A DNA stretch of 8,541 nt from Candidatus Fermentibacteraceae bacterium (GTDB lineage Bacteria > Fermentibacterota > Fermentibacteria > Fermentibacterales > JCC-6), in NCBI GenBank assembly GCA_030596465.1, contig JAUVJW010000061.1, positions 1 to 8,541 of the forward strand, read 5' to 3'. The notes beneath the pieces are model-generated. The model saw only the letters and a program-made list of their open reading frames with translations, was not told the DNA's origin and did no database searches. Both the position numbers and the translations under genes were made by a program. Shown one piece after another: positions 5,473 through 8,541 of the stretch. Position 1 is the first letter of the stretch. Each line of letters starts with the position of its first letter.

Positions 5473-7721
5473 AACACTTCGACGCCGAGCTTCACGTTAA
5501 GGGAAAATCAATGTTTGTCGGAGATATTCCAGAGCCCGAAGGAACCCTGCACGCTGCGGTATTCACCTCATCCTGTGCCCACGGGAAAATTCTGTCTCTG
5601 GACACTTCTGAAGCAGAAGCATTTCCCGGTGTGATCAGAGTCATCACTGCAAAAGACATCCCCGGAGAAAACGAGATTGGAAATATTGTTCTGGATGAAC
5701 CTCTTCTGGCGGAAGGAACTGTCCATTTCATCGGAGAGCCTGTTGCTGTGGTGCTTGCAGAGACCAGGCATCAGGCTTACAGTGCCATGAATACAATTTT
5801 AATTGAACTGGAAGAACTTGAGGCTGTGATTGATCCGAGAAAAGCTGCACAGCGCGGTGATCTGATAGTTCCACCAAGAACTTTTTCATGCGGAAACACC
5901 GAAGATGCAATTAAGGAATGTACTCATGTAACCAGAGGAACCGCGGAAACCGGAGGCCAGGAGCACCTGTATCTGGAAACACAGAGTACCCTGTGTATTC
6001 CCGGCGAGGGAAATGCTCTGCGGATTACCTCCTCTACACAGAGTCCCTCATTCGTACAGAAGATCGCAGCCAGAGTACTGGGCATTCCAATTCATCTTGT
6101 TCAGGTAGATATTCTCAGGCTGGGCGGCGCATTCGGAGGTAAGGAAGACCAGGCGACTCCGTGGGCTGTCATCGCAGCTCTTGGAACCCATCTCACCGGT
6201 CACCCCGTAAAACTGATTCTTAAAAGACACGAGGATCTGGTAAACACCGGCAAACGACATCCTTATTCCTGTGATTTTACAATCGGGCTTAATAAAAGTG
6301 GACAAATTCTTGTGTGGGAAGTGAACTACTTTCAGAACAGCGGAGCAGTCTCTGACCTCTCAACAGCCATTCTGGAAAGATCCCTGTTTCACAGCACCGG
6401 CAGCTACTTCATTCCCAATGTTATTGCCACCGGGTATTGCTGTCGAACAAACCTTGCGCCCAATACAGCTTTCAGGGGCTTCGGGGGTCCACAAGCCATG
6501 TTTGTTATAGAAGCAGCCATTCACAAGGCTTCCGCTGAAACAGGTATACCTGTTGAGAAAATACAGAAAATGAACCTGTTGCAACCGGGAGATCGGTTCC
6601 CGTACGGAATGGAATACACCTGTAATGAAGTTAAAAGTTCATGGGAACTGGCAGAAGAATTTTCAGATGTTGCGAAAACTCGCAAAGCTGCCCGGAAATT
6701 CAACAGTGAAAACAGATATCTGAAAAAGGGCATTTCCATGATGCCCGTCTGCTTCGGAATATCCTTTACCTCAACTTTCCTGAACCAGGCCAGCGCACTG
6801 GTGCATGTGTACACCGATGGCAGTGTTGGAATCAGCACCGGAGCTGTTGAAATGGGACAGGGGGTGAACTCGCGGATAAGACAGGTTGCCGCCGGGGTTT
6901 TTTCAATTCCCCTGGAACGAACCAGAGTTGAATCAACAAATACCTCAAGAGCGGCAAACACCTCACCCACTGCAGCCAGTTCAGGTGCGGACATGAACGG
7001 CAACGCAGCTGAAACAGCCTGTTGTGAGATAAGAGGAAGGCTGCTTGAAGTAGCTGCCGGTGAACTCGGTTGCAAAGCTGAAGACCTCTGCCTGCTGAAT
7101 TCCCGCGTGTGGAACAAGGAAAAACAAACGGATATTACCTGGGATCAACTGGTGATCGCGGCATACATGAGCAGAACAGATCTCTCCAGCCACGCACATT
7201 ACGCCACGCCGGGAATACACTTCAACAAGACCACGGAGAAGGGCAGACCTTTCGCCTATCATGTGGCAGGTACGGCTGTTACAGAGGTAACAGTTGATTG
7301 TCTGCTTGGCACATACAAAATTGACAAGGTAAGCATTGTCCACTATGGCGGCAGCCAGCTCAATCCCCTGCTTGACCGTGGTCAGGTAGAGGGCGCTCTT
7401 CTCCAGGGTATCGGCTGGGTAACCATGGAAGAGCTGGCCTGGGACGGCAGAAGCAAACGACTCCTTGCAGACACTCTTGCCACCTACAAGGTTCCGGACA
7501 TCAGCTTTACACCGAACGAAGTAAACATCCTGTTTGCTGAGGGTGAAGTACTTGGAGAAGGTGTGGGGTTGAAGGGCTCCAAAGCCGTCGGAGAACCTCC
7601 ATTCATGTACGGAATCGGAGCATGGTTCGCTATCCGTGAAGCAATAATTGCTTTCAACCCGGATACTTCCTCTGACTATACTGCTCCCATAACCCCCGAA
7701 CGAGTTCTGATGACTAAATGA
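5469..7721 (+). CDS. xdhB: xanthine dehydrogenase molybdopterin-binding (large) subunit
   Basis: A 750-residue catalytic subunit, the usual XdhB length, that hydroxylates hypoxanthine and xanthine to urate at a molybdenum-pterin centre. It matches the bovine enzyme region by region: GGQEHLYLET (162-171), GGAFGGKED (219-227), NTAFRGFGGPQ (332-342), FGISFT (429-434), EMGQG (461-465), NTSPTAASSGADMNG (497-511), and KAVGEPPF (705-712). Equivalents of bovine Q767, E802, R880, F914, F1009/T1010 and the catalytic E1261 are Q191, E226, R304, F338, F433/T434 and E709. Retaining both E226 and R304 points to purines; aldehyde oxidases lose these two. No signal peptide is present, so the enzyme should be cytoplasmic. 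The ATG overlaps the xdhA stop (ATGA), with AGAGGA at 5455-5460 eight bases upstream. The stop in turn overlaps the next start. No frameshift or missing key residue is seen. Confidence 0.94.
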   Translation: MKHFDAELHVKGKSMFVGDIPEPEGTLHAAVFTSSCAHGKILSLDTSEAEAFPGVIRVITAKDIPGENEIGNIVLDEPLLAEGTVHFIGEPVAVVLAETRHQAYSAMNTILIELEELEAVIDPRKAAQRGDLIVPPRTFSCGNTEDAIKECTHVTRGTAETGGQEHLYLETQSTLCIPGEGNALRITSSTQSPSFVQKIAARVLGIPIHLVQVDILRLGGAFGGKEDQATPWAVIAALGTHLTGHPVKLILKRHEDLVNTGKRHPYSCDFTIGLNKSGQILVWEVNYFQNSGAVSDLSTAILERSLFHSTGSYFIPNVIATGYCCRTNLAPNTAFRGFGGPQAMFVIEAAIHKASAETGIPVEKIQKMNLLQPGDRFPYGMEYTCNEVKSSWELAEEFSDVAKTRKAARKFNSENRYLKKGISMMPVCFGISFTSTFLNQASALVHVYTDGSVGISTGAVEMGQGVNSRIRQVAAGVFSIPLERTRVESTNTSRAANTSPTAASSGADMNGNAAETACCEIRGRLLEVAAGELGCKAEDLCLLNSRVWNKEKQTDITWDQLVIAAYMSRTDLSSHAHYATPGIHFNKTTEKGRPFAYHVAGTAVTEVTVDCLLGTYKIDKVSIVHYGGSQLNPLLDRGQVEGALLQGIGWVTMEELAWDGRSKRLLADTLATYKVPDISFTPNEVNILFAEGEVLGEGVGLKGSKAVGEPPFMYGIGAWFAIREAIIAFNPDTSSDYTAPITPERVLMTK

Positions 7722-8179
7722 GATACACGCGCAACGATGTAATCCGCGGGCTGATTATCTACCCTCTGGGAGATACCACAGCCGCCCTGCTGCTCCATGA
7801 GTTCTCAGTACAACGAGTACTGGGAATGATGGTTGTCGGCGGTCTTATCTATTCACTGGAAATTCCAGCCTGGTTCGCGTACATAAACAAAAGATACGAT
7901 GGTACACAGAGAACCCTCATGGCCATGCTCTACTTCAACCCATTGTGGATAGCCAGACATTTTCTCTTTATTGCGTTATTCACAGATGAAATTTCAATGG
8001 TCAACTGGTCTATACTCACCATTGCCGCCAAATCTTTTGCCATTAATATTCCAATAGCTTTTGGTGCTAATTACCTTATACAAAACAAAATACCACTGCA
8101 GTGGAGATTCTTCTCCAGCGCAGTATTCTCGGCTCTCATGTCAATCTACTATGCAGCCAGCAGGGTGATATTCAAATGA
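7718..8179 (+). CDS. small integral membrane protein inside the xdh operon, possibly Mpv17/PMP22-like
   Basis: A 153-residue, basic, strongly hydrophobic protein with four or five likely membrane segments: about 9-27, 34-56, 68-88, 94-120 and 130-149. There is no signal peptide and no conserved cysteine pattern; the only histidines are H27 and H81, so a cofactor is not evident. I do not recognise it with certainty. Spaced motifs recall the Mpv17/PMP22 family (PF04117): a G-D pair at 18-19 after a short hydrophobic start, R33-x-L-x-M, P50-x-W, NPLW (74-77) and IPLQWR (125-130), in the order seen in that family. However, the usual W-x-x-W-P stretch is not clear and the final tryptophan is missing. 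It starts by ATGA overlap with the xdhB stop, without its own ribosome binding site, and ends by ATGA overlap with xdhC. This tight coupling argues for a role linked to XDH, such as membrane attachment, electron transfer or substrate movement, but that is inference. Confidence 0.85.
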   Translation: MRYTRNDVIRGLIIYPLGDTTAALLLHEFSVQRVLGMMVVGGLIYSLEIPAWFAYINKRYDGTQRTLMAMLYFNPLWIARHFLFIALFTDEISMVNWSILTIAAKSFAINIPIAFGANYLIQNKIPLQWRFFSSAVFSALMSIYYAASRVIFK

Positions 8180-8541
8180 AACATCTCGATCTTTTCCTGA
8201 GTTCCACTCCATTAGAATCTGTTCTGTGTATTGTTGCGGAAACCCGGGGCAGCTGCCCCGGCAGAGCTGGCTTTAAGATGATAGTTCCCCCTGATGGAGC
8301 CTGCGAAGGTTCAGTTGGGGGTGGTTCCATGGAGTTCAGAGTAATTGCAATGGCTCGTGAAATGCTGAAATCAGGTGAAGAAAAACCCCGTATAGTTTCA
8401 TTTGATCACACCGGAAGTGCAGAGCCGGAAGAGAATTCCGGAATGATCTGCTCAGGCAGTCAGAAAATAATTCTGATTCCATCTTCCAATTCAAAACAGG
8501 ATCTCGAAGGAAAGCACGGGATGCTGGTAAGCGAAAACGGC
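8176..8541 (+). CDS. xdhC: XdhC/CoxI family molybdenum cofactor insertion protein (N-terminal part, cut by window edge)
   Basis: The first 122 codons of an XdhC-type protein; the rest lies beyond the right edge. In characterised systems (Rhodobacter capsulatus XdhC) this protein binds molybdenum cofactor, allows its sulfuration, and hands it to the XdhB subunit without being part of the final enzyme. Seen here are the XdhC/CoxI domain hallmarks: VLCIVAETRGSCPGRAG (16-32, matching the usual V-x-x-R-G-S-x-P-R-x-x-G), the glycine-rich GSVGGGSMEFRVI (45-57), and GMICSGSQKIILIP (89-102). The Rossmann-like C-terminal domain is expected outside the window. The ATG overlaps the stop of the membrane protein (ATGA), with AGGGTGA (8162-8168) seven bases upstream, which supports this start. 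Its position as the last visible gene agrees with xdhABC order, apart from the inserted membrane gene. Confidence 0.9.
   Translation, partial: MKHLDLFLSSTPLESVLCIVAETRGSCPGRAGFKMIVPPDGACEGSVGGGSMEFRVIAMAREMLKSGEEKPRIVSFDHTGSAEPEENSGMICSGSQKIILIPSSNSKQDLEGKHGMLVSENG

Noticed and set aside
6521..7117. 198-codon minus-strand frame antisense to xdhB
   Set aside because: It lies wholly opposite conserved xdhB catalytic motifs and has low-complexity S/A/P-rich composition typical of antisense shadows.

Overview
This is a bacterial chromosomal window: genes are close-packed, Shine-Dalgarno sites of the AAGGAGG type precede most starts, one TTG start is used, and base composition is mid-GC by eye. 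Nothing in it fixes the taxon, and I see no insertion sequence, integrase, CRISPR array, tRNA or rRNA. Two unrelated blocks are present: a left half of mostly minus-strand housekeeping or transport genes, and a right half holding a plus-strand xanthine dehydrogenase operon that runs off the right edge.

Left half. The window opens with the first 42 codons of a minus-strand GNAT (RimJ/RimL-like) acetyltransferase. Divergent from it is a small secreted or membrane protein of the DUF5684 type, followed by a strong GC-rich hairpin without a T-tract. About 305 bases without an intact gene follow, carrying out-of-frame coding-like fragments on the minus strand. Next is a full-length OPT-family oligopeptide transporter (minus, 643 aa). 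Its start is preceded by a perfect 7-bp inverted repeat, and farther upstream lies an elaborate nested hairpin region. Beyond that is a YaiI/UPF0178 family protein (minus, TTG start).

Right half. Divergent from yaiI is an operon: xdhA (two [2Fe-2S] clusters plus FAD domain), xdhB (molybdopterin subunit), a small multi-pass membrane protein, and xdhC (sulfurated molybdenum cofactor insertion factor, cut by the window edge). Every junction is a 4-base ATGA overlap, so the four proteins are almost certainly translated from one message. XdhB keeps the residues that in bovine xanthine oxidase define purine rather than aldehyde hydroxylation, so xanthine/hypoxanthine oxidation is the expected reaction.

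The least expected item is the membrane protein locked between xdhB and xdhC. Characterised xdhABC enzymes are soluble and, as far as I know, have no such partner. Its spaced motifs recall the Mpv17/PMP22 family, known mainly from peroxisomes and mitochondria, but that is a tentative reading. Other points worth a look are a TTG-initiated 17-codon leader frame with the best ribosome binding site of the region overlapping the xdhA start, the operator-like repeat and switch-like hairpins upstream of the OPT gene, and the decayed coding remnant downstream of it.
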